From: Chelativorans alearensis
Lineage (GTDB): Bacteria > Pseudomonadota > Alphaproteobacteria > Rhizobiales > Rhizobiaceae
Direction: 5' to 3'
Assembly: GCF_010993735.1 (NCBI RefSeq)
Contig: NZ_WQNI01000003.1
Location: 248,001-312,000 of the forward strand
DNA: 64,000 nt
The notes under the pieces were generated by a model. It ran no database searches. It saw nothing but the letters and a program-made list of their open reading frames with translations, and had not been told where the DNA came from. Below are positions 46,613 to 55,196 of this stretch, piece by piece; the stretch's first letter is position 1; the number at the start of each line of letters is the position of its first letter. Position numbers and translations under genes: made by a program.

Positions 46613-46759
46613 AAACTCGATCCCAGGTTCGTGTGCTGCAGGAGCATACATGGAACCCACTGCAGTGCACAGCATGCGCGAAAACTCTCATTACCTCCAG
46701 CCTTGGCGCTCACCGAAAAGCAGCGCTCGTCAACCAGTTCACCGTGAGGAGATCTCTGC

Positions 46760-47707
46760 TCAGAAGACCAGTCTGAAGCCCATATGGCCGGTCGAGCTGT
46801 CAGCGCTGGCGCCGGTGCGCGCTTGGATGCGGTAGCGGTAGCAATAGGATTTGTGGCACAGATAGGAGCCCCCCTTGAGTAGCTTCATGTTCTCCACCGC
46901 TGCCGCGTGGTTGGCCTGGCGGGCGCGGGCTCCTACAGATCGGATGCGGAAGGGGTCCGCGCACCATTCCCAGACATTGCCGGCCATATTGTGAAGGCCA
47001 AACGAATTCGGCGCGAAGCTGTCGACTGGCGCCGTGCCGAAATAGCTGTCGGCCAGCGTGTTATCGTGGGGGAAACGGCCCTGCCAGATATTGCACAACG
47101 GCGTCTTGTCCGTCGGTTCGGTTTCGCCCCAGGGGAACGTCGCACGCGGCAGGCCGCCGCGCGCCGCGTGCTCCCACTCAGCCTCCGTGGGCAGGCGACC
47201 GCCGGCCCATTCGGCGAACGCGACCGCATCCTCCCAGGAAACGTGAGTGACGGGATGGTTCTCCAGCCCCTCGATCGATGATTGAGGGCCAAAAGGGTGT
47301 GCCCAATCAGCGCCAAACACCTTTAGCCACCAGGGCGTGTCGACGACACGCTGGACCTGAATGCCCTCCGGCACGAACGTGTGGAAGACCAGAGACCAGC
47401 CAAAGCGTTCCGCGTCCGTGCGGTAGCCTGTGGTTTCAACGAAGCGCTTGAACCAGGCATTCGTTACCGCGTAGGGATCAATCCGGTAGGGGGGCAGACG
47501 ATGCCTCCTGATGGGGCTTTCGCCATCGTGGCGAAGAACGGGCGTGTTCGTCCCCGTTGTCGTCGCGCCGCCTTTGATGGGAACCAGCCGGGCAGGGGGT
47601 GCTTCTCTGCTGGCGCCGGCGGCGACGGCCTGTCGCGCGGCAGGCGCTGTTCCCGAACGCGAGGCGGAGGGGCAACAGCGGCTTACCTTTTCCGCATGCT
47701 CACTCAT
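46760..47707 (-). CDS. Formylglycine-generating enzyme (sulfatase maturase)
   Basis: The 315-residue protein has an FGE-sulfatase domain from about residue 40 on (LVPIKGGATTTGTN; HPVTHVSWEDAVAFAEWAGG; LPTEAEWEHAARGG; HNMAGNVWEWCADPF). The C-terminal GGSYLCHKSYCYRYRIQAR carries Cys284 and Cys289, which match the copper-binding active-site pair of aerobic FGE. It should oxidise the Cys of CxPxR sulfatases to formylglycine in the cytoplasm. Its start overlaps the sulfatase stop by eight bases, so maturase and client are made together. Confidence 0.93.
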   Translation of the reverse strand: MSEHAEKVSRCCPSASRSGTAPAARQAVAAGASREAPPARLVPIKGGATTTGTNTPVLRHDGESPIRRHRLPPYRIDPYAVTNAWFKRFVETTGYRTDAERFGWSLVFHTFVPEGIQVQRVVDTPWWLKVFGADWAHPFGPQSSIEGLENHPVTHVSWEDAVAFAEWAGGRLPTEAEWEHAARGGLPRATFPWGETEPTDKTPLCNIWQGRFPHDNTLADSYFGTAPVDSFAPNSFGLHNMAGNVWEWCADPFRIRSVGARARQANHAAAVENMKLLKGGSYLCHKSYCYRYRIQARTGASADSSTGHMGFRLVF

Positions 47708-49145
47708 AGCGGTTGCGCTCCCGGCGCGGATCGATCCAGCGTGCCGGCTCTTCCGGCTGTGTGGCACGCACCCATTGCCGGACGACCTGCGAGCGAGCCC
47801 GGTTGACCTCCTGGTGCGTCGCGATCTGCGCTGGTTCCCAGCCCTCAAGCACCTTACGTTCGAGCGCGGACAAGATGGCAGCGCAGGAGGGATCACCCGC
47901 GAGGTCGTTCTCCTCGAGCGGATCGGCGGCAAGGTCGAACAGCATCGGCTCGTCCCCGTCAAACCACATCAGCTTGTGCCGGTGTGTGCGCACCATGCGA
48001 TGGCGCAATGGCGGAAGGCTGATATTCATGAGGCCGCCATAATAGGCGCTGTAGGTCTCGTCTTCCCATTCCCTGGCATCGCGCAGGTCACGTCCGCTGT
48101 GCTGCGGCAGGGCAGGGGCCTCGGCCCAGCCGAGGATCGTTGCGGAAAGATCGGTGAGGTTGGTTACGCGCCGGTCCACCGCGCCGGGCATCATTTCGGG
48201 AGCGCGGATCACCAACGGCACCTTCACGCTTTGGTCGTACATGACGCTCTTCCACCAAAGTCCGCGCTCGCCCAGGCATTCTCCATGGTCGGAGGTGTAG
48301 ACAGTTACGGCATCATCCAGCCCCAGCTCGTCGATTGCCTCGAAAAGCTGCCCACACAGGCGATCGATCATGTGTACAAGCCCATAATAGGCGGTCCGGC
48401 TTCTTTGCGTCGCCGATGCGGAAACCGCGCCAACGCCGCCAGCCTCCCGCCACGCCGTGATCGCCGGGTGATCCGCTTCCGGTGGGCCGCCCAGTAACGG
48501 CGGCGGTACGCGGCCGTCAAAGACATCGTAATCGGCGCGCCGGGCGATGTAGGGCGGATGTGGGCAGAAGAAACTCACCAACAGGAAAAAGGGCCTACCG
48601 GATCGCCGGCGCTGTCCGGCGAGCGCGCGCAGGGTCTCTTGCGCCTGCTCGGCCACCGTCAGGTCGTAGGCCTGATAGGACGTCTCGCCGGCGCCGGAAT
48701 GCTCCAGTTCCGGCCCCCGGTTGCCCCGACCCTTGGTCAGCGGACCGATATCCGGCGGCGGTGCGCCAGGAAAGCTTGGGCCTATGTCGCCGATAGGGCG
48801 CGCGCTGAAGCCGTGCATCTGATCGGGACCATAAAAATGCATGCGCCCGACCAGACGGCAATCATAGCCTGCCGCGCTCAGGGCGTGGGCAATGGTCGGA
48901 ATGTCCGAGGCAAGATAGTCATCGTTGGTCAGGACTCCCGACTGATGCGGTTCGAGCCCGCTCAAGAACGCCATGCGGGAAGGAACGCAAAGCGGCGAAG
49001 GGCAATAGCAGTTCTCGAAGAAGGTACCCTGACTGGCCAAGTGGTCCAGACTGGGTGTCTCGGCTACGGGATCGCCTGCGCATCCCATAATGCGCGCGGC
49101 ATGCTGGTCGGTCATGACCATGATGATGTCGGGGCGATTTTCCAC
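47700..49145 (-). CDS. Cytoplasmic sulfatase, Cys type (CVPSR)
   Basis: The 481-residue alkaline-phosphatase-superfamily hydrolase opens RPDIIMVMTDQH (metal Asp near residue 13) and has the formylglycine motif Cys53-Val-Pro-Ser-Arg57, then TSDHGECLGERG with further metal ligands. There is no signal peptide. I choose the GTG at 49145 because GGGAGGAGC precedes it perfectly and the protein then begins where the family begins; an ATG at 49211 would add 22 residues. It is co-translated with the FGE gene. It should cleave a sulfate ester (or a phosphonate/phosphate monoester) that enters the cell. Confidence 0.9.
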   Translation of the reverse strand: MENRPDIIMVMTDQHAARIMGCAGDPVAETPSLDHLASQGTFFENCYCPSPLCVPSRMAFLSGLEPHQSGVLTNDDYLASDIPTIAHALSAAGYDCRLVGRMHFYGPDQMHGFSARPIGDIGPSFPGAPPPDIGPLTKGRGNRGPELEHSGAGETSYQAYDLTVAEQAQETLRALAGQRRRSGRPFFLLVSFFCPHPPYIARRADYDVFDGRVPPPLLGGPPEADHPAITAWREAGGVGAVSASATQRSRTAYYGLVHMIDRLCGQLFEAIDELGLDDAVTVYTSDHGECLGERGLWWKSVMYDQSVKVPLVIRAPEMMPGAVDRRVTNLTDLSATILGWAEAPALPQHSGRDLRDAREWEDETYSAYYGGLMNISLPPLRHRMVRTHRHKLMWFDGDEPMLFDLAADPLEENDLAGDPSCAAILSALERKVLEGWEPAQIATHQEVNRARSQVVRQWVRATQPEEPARWIDPRRERNRYE

Positions 49146-49192
49146 CTGCTCCTCCCTGAAATGGGTGGCCAGCAATTCCTTGCGGCTGACTG

Positions 49193-49223
49193 GTCTAGAC
49201 AATATGGTCATGATCAGTATAGT
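49193..49223 (+). promoter_or_regulatory. Candidate operator and promoter between sulfatase and importer genes
   Basis: GTCTAGAC at 49193-49200 is a perfect palindrome matching the GTnTAnAC pattern of some GntR-class operators. TATAGT at 49218-49223 is a plausible -10 for the importer operon, with TAGACA at 49196-49201 as a weak -35 overlapping the palindrome. This is a guess from pattern alone. Confidence 0.35.
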
Positions 49224-49274
49224 GGTTGGGCCATTCCGTGCAAGCTGCACTGGATGCGACAGGGAGGAGATTTC

Positions 49275-50270
49275 ATGCTTATCAGGTATTGTTTCTGCGG
49301 ATTTTGGAGAGCCGCGCGGGCATCGGCACTTATTGCGATGGCAGTGGGTGCATTCGGATTGGTTGGTCCAATATCCTTGAGCGCAGTCTCGGCGCAAGAG
49401 TTTCCATCCAAGCCGATCAAAGTCATCGTGCCCTTCAAGCCGGGCGGGCGCACCGACGTCGTGGCGCGGCTGATATCGGAGAAGATCCAGGAGAAGGGCT
49501 GGCTCGACGAGGCGATGGCAGTCGTCAATGTCGACGGCGGTGCCGGCGCAAATGCCGTCAACCAGATGCAGCGCGACGCGGCAGACGGTCACACGATCAT
49601 TCACTGGCATCACCAGCTTCTGATCGCAGCGGCGATGGATCTGGGCAATTTCGGCTTGGATGACTTCAAGTCCATCGGCTACACCGGCGGCGGCAGTCCG
49701 GTCTGGGCGGTGCGCGAGGATGCGCCTTTCGACACGTTGGAAGAGCTCATCGCACATCTGAAGGAAGAGCCGCGCAGTCTGGTCGAGGCAGTCGGCATCG
49801 GCACGATCCCCCATTTCGTGGGTGCCATGCTTGCGAATGAGGCAGGGTTTGAAACGCGCTATGTGACGGCCAACAGCGGTGCCGACCGCCTACGGCTGCT
49901 GCTTGGTGGCAATGCCGATATCGCCTTGTTCGCGGCGTCCGAGTTCCTTGCGCAGGGACAGGAGTTGAAGGCCCTGGTCTATTTCGGTCGCGAGCGCCTT
50001 CCCGATCTGCCTGACGTGCCGACCGCCACGGAGCTCGGCTATGACGTCACCTGGGCCAACCCGAACTGGTGGCTGGCGCCCGCCGGCACGCCGGACGCTG
50101 CCGTGGACGCCCTTTCCAGCGCGCTGGACAAAGCGATCGCCGATCCCGAGATCGTCGAATACTTCCGCAACAACACGCTCGAGCCATACTGGATGGACGG
50201 CGAGGCGGCCATGGAAGACGCCCGCAAGACGCTCGATCAACTCGAGGATGTAGCGGCAACGATCCAGTGA
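49275..50270 (+). CDS. Tripartite tricarboxylate transporter binding protein (TctC/Bug)
   Basis: The 331-residue protein has a long signal peptide (cleavage near SAQEF, residue 40) and the Bug/TctC fold: FPSKPIKVIVPFKPGGRTDV at the mature start, then VPTATELGYDV near the C-terminus. It binds an organic anion in the periplasm. GGGAGGA lies before the ATG. It heads the operon tctC-tctB-tctA-gntR-sulfatase, divergent from the other sulfatase and FGE genes. Bug proteins are not only for citrate, so the ligand may be a sulfated carboxylate. Confidence 0.9.
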   Translation: MLIRYCFCGFWRAARASALIAMAVGAFGLVGPISLSAVSAQEFPSKPIKVIVPFKPGGRTDVVARLISEKIQEKGWLDEAMAVVNVDGGAGANAVNQMQRDAADGHTIIHWHHQLLIAAAMDLGNFGLDDFKSIGYTGGGSPVWAVREDAPFDTLEELIAHLKEEPRSLVEAVGIGTIPHFVGAMLANEAGFETRYVTANSGADRLRLLLGGNADIALFAASEFLAQGQELKALVYFGRERLPDLPDVPTATELGYDVTWANPNWWLAPAGTPDAAVDALSSALDKAIADPEIVEYFRNNTLEPYWMDGEAAMEDARKTLDQLEDVAATIQ

Positions 50271-50334
50271 ATCGGAGGCAGGGTCGAGGCAGGGCAGGGA
50301 CTGTCTCCGCATCGGGCCGGATGGGAGTGGCGCA

Positions 50335-50838
50335 ATGGCTAACCTGCGCGGACAGAATCGGGAGATGGCGGCGGATCTCATCTTATCGGGATTGGTCGCA
50401 TTCGCTGCGGCGGTGTTGCTGTATGGCGCCGCCTCCCTGCCGCCGCCGCGCTTCGACCCGCTGGGATCGGCGGCGTTGCCCAGGGCGCTGGGGGTTCTCA
50501 TGCTGATCTTCAGTGCCATCATTGCCGTTCGCGCCTTGACGCGCCGCAAGCTGCCTGACGACGACGAAGGCTGGGTCGTGCCAAATGAAGAAGAGCCCAG
50601 GGCAGCAAGCCCGGTGCGGGGTCTTTTGATCTTCGTCGCGCTCGTCGCCTACGTTGCCGCGCTCGATTTTGCCCGCGCTCCCTTTGTGCCAGCCACGACG
50701 GTCATGATGGCAGTGAGCGGTCTCGTCCTTCACAGGGTCGACTGGCGCACGGGCCTGCTGTTTGGTGCGATCGGGCTCGGGCTTGCGCTGGGGCTCAGCT
50801 ACGTCTTTACCCATTTTCTCTATGTGGATCTCCGCTGA
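50335..50838 (+). CDS. Tripartite tricarboxylate transporter small subunit TctB
   Basis: The 167-residue protein has four membrane helices with a hydrophilic loop in the middle, the plan of TctB. LGSAALPRALGVLML is the conserved first block. It pairs with TctA to make the membrane part of the importer. The gene lies 64 bases after tctC and one base before tctA. Confidence 0.88.
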   Translation: MANLRGQNREMAADLILSGLVAFAAAVLLYGAASLPPPRFDPLGSAALPRALGVLMLIFSAIIAVRALTRRKLPDDDEGWVVPNEEEPRAASPVRGLLIFVALVAYVAALDFARAPFVPATTVMMAVSGLVLHRVDWRTGLLFGAIGLGLALGLSYVFTHFLYVDLR

Positions 50839-50839
50839 C

Positions 50840-52330
50840 ATGGGCGACGCATTCACGCTTCTTTTCACATGGCAGAATCTGGCACTCCTGTTCGTCGGCA
50901 CCAGCCTCGGTATCGTCGTCGGTGCCATACCCGGCCTGACGGCCTCCATGCTGATCGCACTGACATTGCCCCTGACCTTCCATATGGAGCCGGTGGGTGC
51001 GGTGACGCTGCTGATCGGTGAGTATGTCGGCGGCATTTCCGGCGGCCTGATCACGGCCATCCTGTTGAGGATGCCGGGCACGCCGGCGTCGATCGTCACA
51101 ACTTTCGACGGCTACCCGATGGCCCGCGATAACAGGGCCGAACGCGCCCTGGCTCTTGGGATACTCGCGTCAGTCGTGGGTGGCATCATCTCCTGGGTGT
51201 TCTTGGCGGGCATGTCGCCCGCGCTCGCCCGCTTCGCGCTGCAATTCGGGCCTTGGGAGTATTTCACCCTCGTGCTTATGGCGCTGGTCATGCTCGCAGC
51301 CCTTGCGCACAGTTCGATGGTAAAGGGTCTGCTGGCCGCCGTTCTAGGAATGGCCTTCGCGCTGCCCGGCATAGACAGTTCGACAGGCAGCGACAGGCTC
51401 ACGTTCGACCAGGATGTTCTACTGTCCGGATTCGGGCTCTTGCCGGTGCTGATCGGCGCCTTCGCGATCAGTCAGATCCTGCGTGACGCTGCCGCGCCGG
51501 TTTCGAAAGAAAGACCGGCGCTGCCGAAGTCGCGCCTGCCTGTCTATTGGTCGGACGCGAAGGTGCACGGTCTCAACATGCTGCGCTCGTCGGTCATCGG
51601 CACGTGGATCGGTCTTCTGCCGGGCATCGGGGCCAACATCGCCGCCCTAATGGCCTATACCACGGCCAAGCAGGTTTCGCGCGAGCCGGAACGCTTCGGC
51701 ACGGGCTATGAGCCGGGCGTAGTGGCCGGTGAGTGCGCCAATAACGCTTCCATCGGTGGGGCTCTCATACCACTGATCACCATGGGTATTCCGGGCAGCG
51801 TCACCGAAGCGATCCTGATCGGCGCGCTGACCATCCACAATCTGCAGCCCGGCCCCTTGCTGTTCCAGAATGCGCCAGAGATCGCCTACGGCATCATCGC
51901 TGCCTATCTCGTGGCCAACATCATCATGCTCGTGCTGATGTGGGGGGCGGTGAAATATATTGCCCGGGTGGCGCAGATCCCGCGTGCGGGGCTCCTGGGG
52001 CCGATCCTGATTTTCTGCGTCGTTGGCTCCTATGCCATCAACGGCAGCTTTGTCGACGTGTGGGTGATGATCGCCTTCGGCATCATCGGACTTGGACTTG
52101 AGGCCGCGCGCGTACCCCTGGGCCCATTCGTTATTGGTTTTGTCCTGAGCCCCATCGCCGAGGAGCAACTGCGCGCTTCGTTGATGATGTCCGATGGAAA
52201 TTTCTGGGAAATCCTCCAGCGGCCATACGCGCTGCTTTTTCTCGCCCTGGCCGTGCTAACCCTGTTCTGGCCGGCTTTTCTGGCGCGTATCCGGGATCGG
52301 CAGGGAGCGTTGAAAAATGAGCGTGCTTGA
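50840..52330 (+). CDS. Tripartite tricarboxylate transporter large subunit TctA
   Basis: This 496-residue polytopic membrane protein of the TctA family has about eleven helices. The conserved blocks GIVVGAIPGLTASM, GLLPGIGANIAALMAYT and GGALIPLITMGIPGS are intact. It uses the ion gradient to take up the anion presented by TctC. The ATG at 50840 follows the tctB stop at once; an ATG at 50822 inside tctB is an alternative. Its end overlaps the gntR start by 14 bases. Confidence 0.9.
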   Translation: MGDAFTLLFTWQNLALLFVGTSLGIVVGAIPGLTASMLIALTLPLTFHMEPVGAVTLLIGEYVGGISGGLITAILLRMPGTPASIVTTFDGYPMARDNRAERALALGILASVVGGIISWVFLAGMSPALARFALQFGPWEYFTLVLMALVMLAALAHSSMVKGLLAAVLGMAFALPGIDSSTGSDRLTFDQDVLLSGFGLLPVLIGAFAISQILRDAAAPVSKERPALPKSRLPVYWSDAKVHGLNMLRSSVIGTWIGLLPGIGANIAALMAYTTAKQVSREPERFGTGYEPGVVAGECANNASIGGALIPLITMGIPGSVTEAILIGALTIHNLQPGPLLFQNAPEIAYGIIAAYLVANIIMLVLMWGAVKYIARVAQIPRAGLLGPILIFCVVGSYAINGSFVDVWVMIAFGIIGLGLEAARVPLGPFVIGFVLSPIAEEQLRASLMMSDGNFWEILQRPYALLFLALAVLTLFWPAFLARIRDRQGALKNERA

Positions 52331-53021
52331 ACTTCCATCCGGCGGTCGCCGCTATCTGCAGATCGCCCAGCATCTGGCCGACAGCATCAACTCCGGTGTC
52401 TTCAAGACAGGAGACCGTCTTCCGCCCGAGCGCGAACTGGCGGCGACGCTTGAAGTCAGCCGGACGACCGTTCGCGAGGCACTGCTTGCGCTGGAGATCA
52501 TGCGATTCGTGGAAATCCGCCTCGGGGCTGGGGTTTTCGTGCTTCCCGAGAACATGCGCGAAAGAGATCGTGGTGACCTCCTGGCGGTGGAAGAGGTGGG
52601 ACCGTGGGAGGTCTTGGAAGCGCGCCGCATGGTGGAGGCGGAGTCGGCCTTCCGCGCCGCGCAGCGGGCGACGGAAGACCAACTCGCGGCAATGCTCGGA
52701 TCCATCGAACGGATGGAAGCACGCCTCAACGACATACCGCACTTCGACAGGGCGGACGCAGAGTTCCACATGCTGATCGCGCGAGCGGCGGGAAACAGCG
52801 TGATCGAGAGCTATGTCGCGCATCTGTGGAGGATGCGCGAAAGCCCGCTCTGGGAGCGCTGGTACGACAAGACCAGGCATCCGGCGAACCGGCGTCGTTC
52901 CATCGAGGACCACAAGGCGATTTACAAGGCGCTTCGGCGACGCCTGCCGGAAGTCGCCCGCACCGCCATGTGCGCCCACATCGACGTGCTTGCCGAGCGC
53001 TTTTTCGACCTGAGCCTTTAG
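52317..53021 (+). CDS. GntR-family regulator, FCD (FadR) type
   Basis: The 234-residue protein has a winged HTH (GDRLPPERELAATLEVSRTT, about residues 31-50) and an all-helical FCD effector domain (EARRMVEAESAFRAAQRAT; FHMLIARAAGN; EDHKAIYKAL with likely metal-binding His/Asp). Such proteins sense small acids. It is translated together with tctA, so it probably controls this module in response to the imported compound or a product of it. Confidence 0.9.
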   Translation: MSVLELPSGGRRYLQIAQHLADSINSGVFKTGDRLPPERELAATLEVSRTTVREALLALEIMRFVEIRLGAGVFVLPENMRERDRGDLLAVEEVGPWEVLEARRMVEAESAFRAAQRATEDQLAAMLGSIERMEARLNDIPHFDRADAEFHMLIARAAGNSVIESYVAHLWRMRESPLWERWYDKTRHPANRRRSIEDHKAIYKALRRRLPEVARTAMCAHIDVLAERFFDLSL

Positions 53022-53067
53022 CCTCACGCACGCCCGTAGAGGGAAGGCGGCACAAGAAGGAGAAGAA

Positions 53068-54516
53068 ATGTCCCAGAAGCCCGATATCGTGATGATCGTC
53101 ACCGATCAGCAGCGATACGACACGATCCGCGCCCTCGGCGCGCAGCACATGGACACTCCGAACATCGACCGTTTGGTCGCGCGTGGCGTGAGCTTCAGCA
53201 ATTGCCATGTCACTGCGCCGAGCTGCGTGCCGTGCCGCGCCAGCCTGTTTTCGGGCTACTACCCGCATACGACGGGTGTTCTGGCCAATGGACAGGCTTG
53301 GAGCCGAACATGGGTCTCCAAGCTGCGCGAAGCGGGCTATCACACGGTGAGTATCGGCAAGATGCACACCATCCCCTACGATGCGCCGGCCGGTTTCGAC
53401 GAGCGTTACGTGGTGGAGAACAAGGACCGCTATTACGAGGGCCGCTGGTTCTTCGATGAGTGGGACAAGGCGCTCGCAGCGCACGGGCTGAAGAAGCAAC
53501 AGCGCGAGGAATACCGCAAGCGTCCCGATTACACGGCGCGGCTGGGTGCCTTCACCTGGGATCTGCCGCCGCATCTGCAGTCCGACAATTTCGTGGGCGG
53601 GATGACCAAATGGTGGCTCAAGACCAAGCCTCTCGAAAAGCCGCTGTTTCTCGTTGTCGGCTTTCCAGGCCCACATCCGCCCTATGATCCGACCCCGGAC
53701 TACGCCGACAAATACATGAAGCGCGAGGTACCGTTGCCGCAGGTCGACGATGATGAGCTTCGGCAGTTGCCGCCGCCCTTCGTCGAGAAGCGCCATCACG
53801 ACGTGGAAGTCGACCACGACTCGGTGGCCTGGGACCTGAACCCGTCGCGCGAGCAGCTACATCGCCTGCGTGCCTACTACTATGCCAATGTTGAGATGAT
53901 CGACCGTGAGGTGGGCGAGATCCTCGACGCGCTGGAAGAAGCGGGGCGGCTCGACAACGCCATCATCGTCTTCACCTCCGACCACGGCGACTGTCTGGGC
54001 GACCACGGGCTGAGCCAGAAATGGGCGCCTTACGAAGAGGTGACGCGCGTGCCGCTGATCATCAGCGCACCCTCGCGTTTCCAATGCGGCCGGACGGTCG
54101 ATGAAATGGTGCAGCTCTTCGACTTGGGGCCGACAATCTTGGAATGGGCGGGGGCACCGCTAGAAGAGTCCTACGAGGCAAGTTCGCTCAACCCGGTCTT
54201 GGAGGGAGCGGATTTTGCTGGCCGCAAATACGTCTTCTGCGAACAGGGCGGGGACGTGAACTTTACCGGCGCCGATTACTTGACGATGGTCCGTTCGCGT
54301 ACCCATAAGCTGGTTCACTTTGCCGGGCAGCAGTACGGGCAGTTGTTCGATCTTCAGAATGACCCACACGAACGGCACAACCTCTGGGATCAACCGGAGG
54401 CAGGGGCGGTCAAGCAGTCGCTTTTGAACGCACTTATGGAGTGGCACGTCGAGAGCACTGTGCAAACCCGAAATATCCGTGGGCGAGCAATTAACCCGAT
54501 CGGCGAACCTGCGTGA
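53068..54516 (+). CDS. Cytoplasmic sulfatase with CVPCR motif
   Basis: The 482-residue sulfatase-fold hydrolase opens KPDIVMIVTDQQRYDTI and has the modification site Cys53-Val-Pro-Cys-Arg57 at the same position as in the other sulfatase, with Cys in place of the usual Ser. TSDHGDCLGDHGL supplies metal ligands. There is no signal peptide. It is preceded by AGAAGGAGAAG and follows gntR after 46 bases. The minimal motif CxPxR is kept, so modification by the nearby FGE is possible. The substrate is unknown; related enzymes include phosphonate monoester hydrolases and choline-sulfatase-like proteins. Confidence 0.9.
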   Translation: MSQKPDIVMIVTDQQRYDTIRALGAQHMDTPNIDRLVARGVSFSNCHVTAPSCVPCRASLFSGYYPHTTGVLANGQAWSRTWVSKLREAGYHTVSIGKMHTIPYDAPAGFDERYVVENKDRYYEGRWFFDEWDKALAAHGLKKQQREEYRKRPDYTARLGAFTWDLPPHLQSDNFVGGMTKWWLKTKPLEKPLFLVVGFPGPHPPYDPTPDYADKYMKREVPLPQVDDDELRQLPPPFVEKRHHDVEVDHDSVAWDLNPSREQLHRLRAYYYANVEMIDREVGEILDALEEAGRLDNAIIVFTSDHGDCLGDHGLSQKWAPYEEVTRVPLIISAPSRFQCGRTVDEMVQLFDLGPTILEWAGAPLEESYEASSLNPVLEGADFAGRKYVFCEQGGDVNFTGADYLTMVRSRTHKLVHFAGQQYGQLFDLQNDPHERHNLWDQPEAGAVKQSLLNALMEWHVESTVQTRNIRGRAINPIGEPA

Positions 54517-54630
54517 ATGCGTGCGCTCGTGGAGAAGACTCCTGACGCCAGTCTCTTGCGCGACATGATCGGCTTTGCCGTCGAGCGGCTTGTGGAGATG
54601 GAGGCCGGCGCCGCCACCGGCGCCGGCTAG
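54517..54630 (+). mobile_element. IS256-family transposase N-terminal scar
   Basis: The 37-codon frame [20 protein letters not shown] followed by [17 protein letters not shown] matches the start of mutator-type (IS256) transposases and then stops. It begins one base after the sulfatase stop codon. Nothing else of the element remains. Confidence 0.7.
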
Positions 54631-54658
54631 TCGCTGCTTCTTGATCACGCGATAGCCC

Positions 54659-54733
54659 GGTATCTACGACAACATGAAGACCGCCATCGACAAGGTCGGA
54701 CGCAGGAAGGAGCGCAATGTCAACGCCCGAGGA
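54659..54733 (+). mobile_element. IS21-family IstA fragment
   Basis: GIYDNMKTAIDKVGRRKERN followed by VNAR matches a conserved stretch in the catalytic half of IS21 IstA transposases (YDNMKTAVDxxGRGK). Only about 25 codons remain, 28 bases after the IS256 scar. Confidence 0.65.
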
Positions 54734-54924
54734 TCAGACGGAGAAGGGGGCCGACCCCCTCGCGGGAGGAGATGCGGGGCATCGGCCCCCAGGGCGGCCC
54801 TGAGGTCCGCCGCGATTCGGAGGGTAGCACGGGATGCGTGGGAGGCCCGCAATCATTGCTCGCTGCCCAACGGTGATGGGCTTTTTTGGGCAGATGCCGT
54901 ATTGCCAAGCATTGTCATCACGCT

Positions 54925-55002
54925 ATGTCCAGGACATCTAACGCGAAGACGTTAGGCGACCAGAGGGACTTAGCCCACTGCTTCGGTGGTGGGCTTTCTC
55001 TT
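54925..55002 (+). ncRNA. Candidate structured small RNA
   Basis: Three hairpins follow each other without a reading frame: ATGTCC-A-GGACAT (54925-54937), CTAACG-CGAAGA-CGTTAG (54938-54955), and a UUCG-capped terminator (54972-54995) with a T-rich tail. A separate short hairpin with six T at 54865-54887 insulates it on the left. No known RNA family is recognised, and no good promoter is seen. Confidence 0.4.
54972..55002 (+). terminator. Strong Rho-independent terminator
   Basis: AGCCCACTGC-TTCG-GTGGTGGGCT followed by TTCTCTTT. The stem has seven outer Watson-Crick pairs and an extra-stable UUCG loop. No protein gene ends just before it, so it either ends the candidate RNA or is left from lost DNA. 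Confidence 0.7.
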
Positions 55003-55058
55003 TGCGTATCGGCGTGTCATCCTCTCTCAAGGCGGGGCCTTTGTGAGGGAGGCTAGCC

Positions 55059-55196
55059 ATGGACACGCGAAACTGGATCATTGCGGCCATCGCGGCACTT
55101 GTTATTGTGCTTGCCGCAATCAGCTTCTGGCCCGCAGGCGAGGTTCAAGAAGAACCAGCGGCAGAGGAACCAGCCGAACCGGAGCCGGCGGACTAA
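55059..55196 (+). CDS. Small membrane-anchored acidic protein, 45 residues
   Basis: The ORF reads MDTRNWIIAAIAALVIVLAA then SFWPAG, giving one membrane helix at residues about 6-23, and ends in an acidic Pro/Glu tail (EEPAAEEPAEPEPAD). AGGGAGG lies six bases before the ATG, a strong ribosome site. Similar tiny single-helix proteins are common in Rhizobiales. No function known. Confidence 0.6.
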   Translation: MDTRNWIIAAIAALVIVLAAISFWPAGEVQEEPAAEEPAEPEPAD

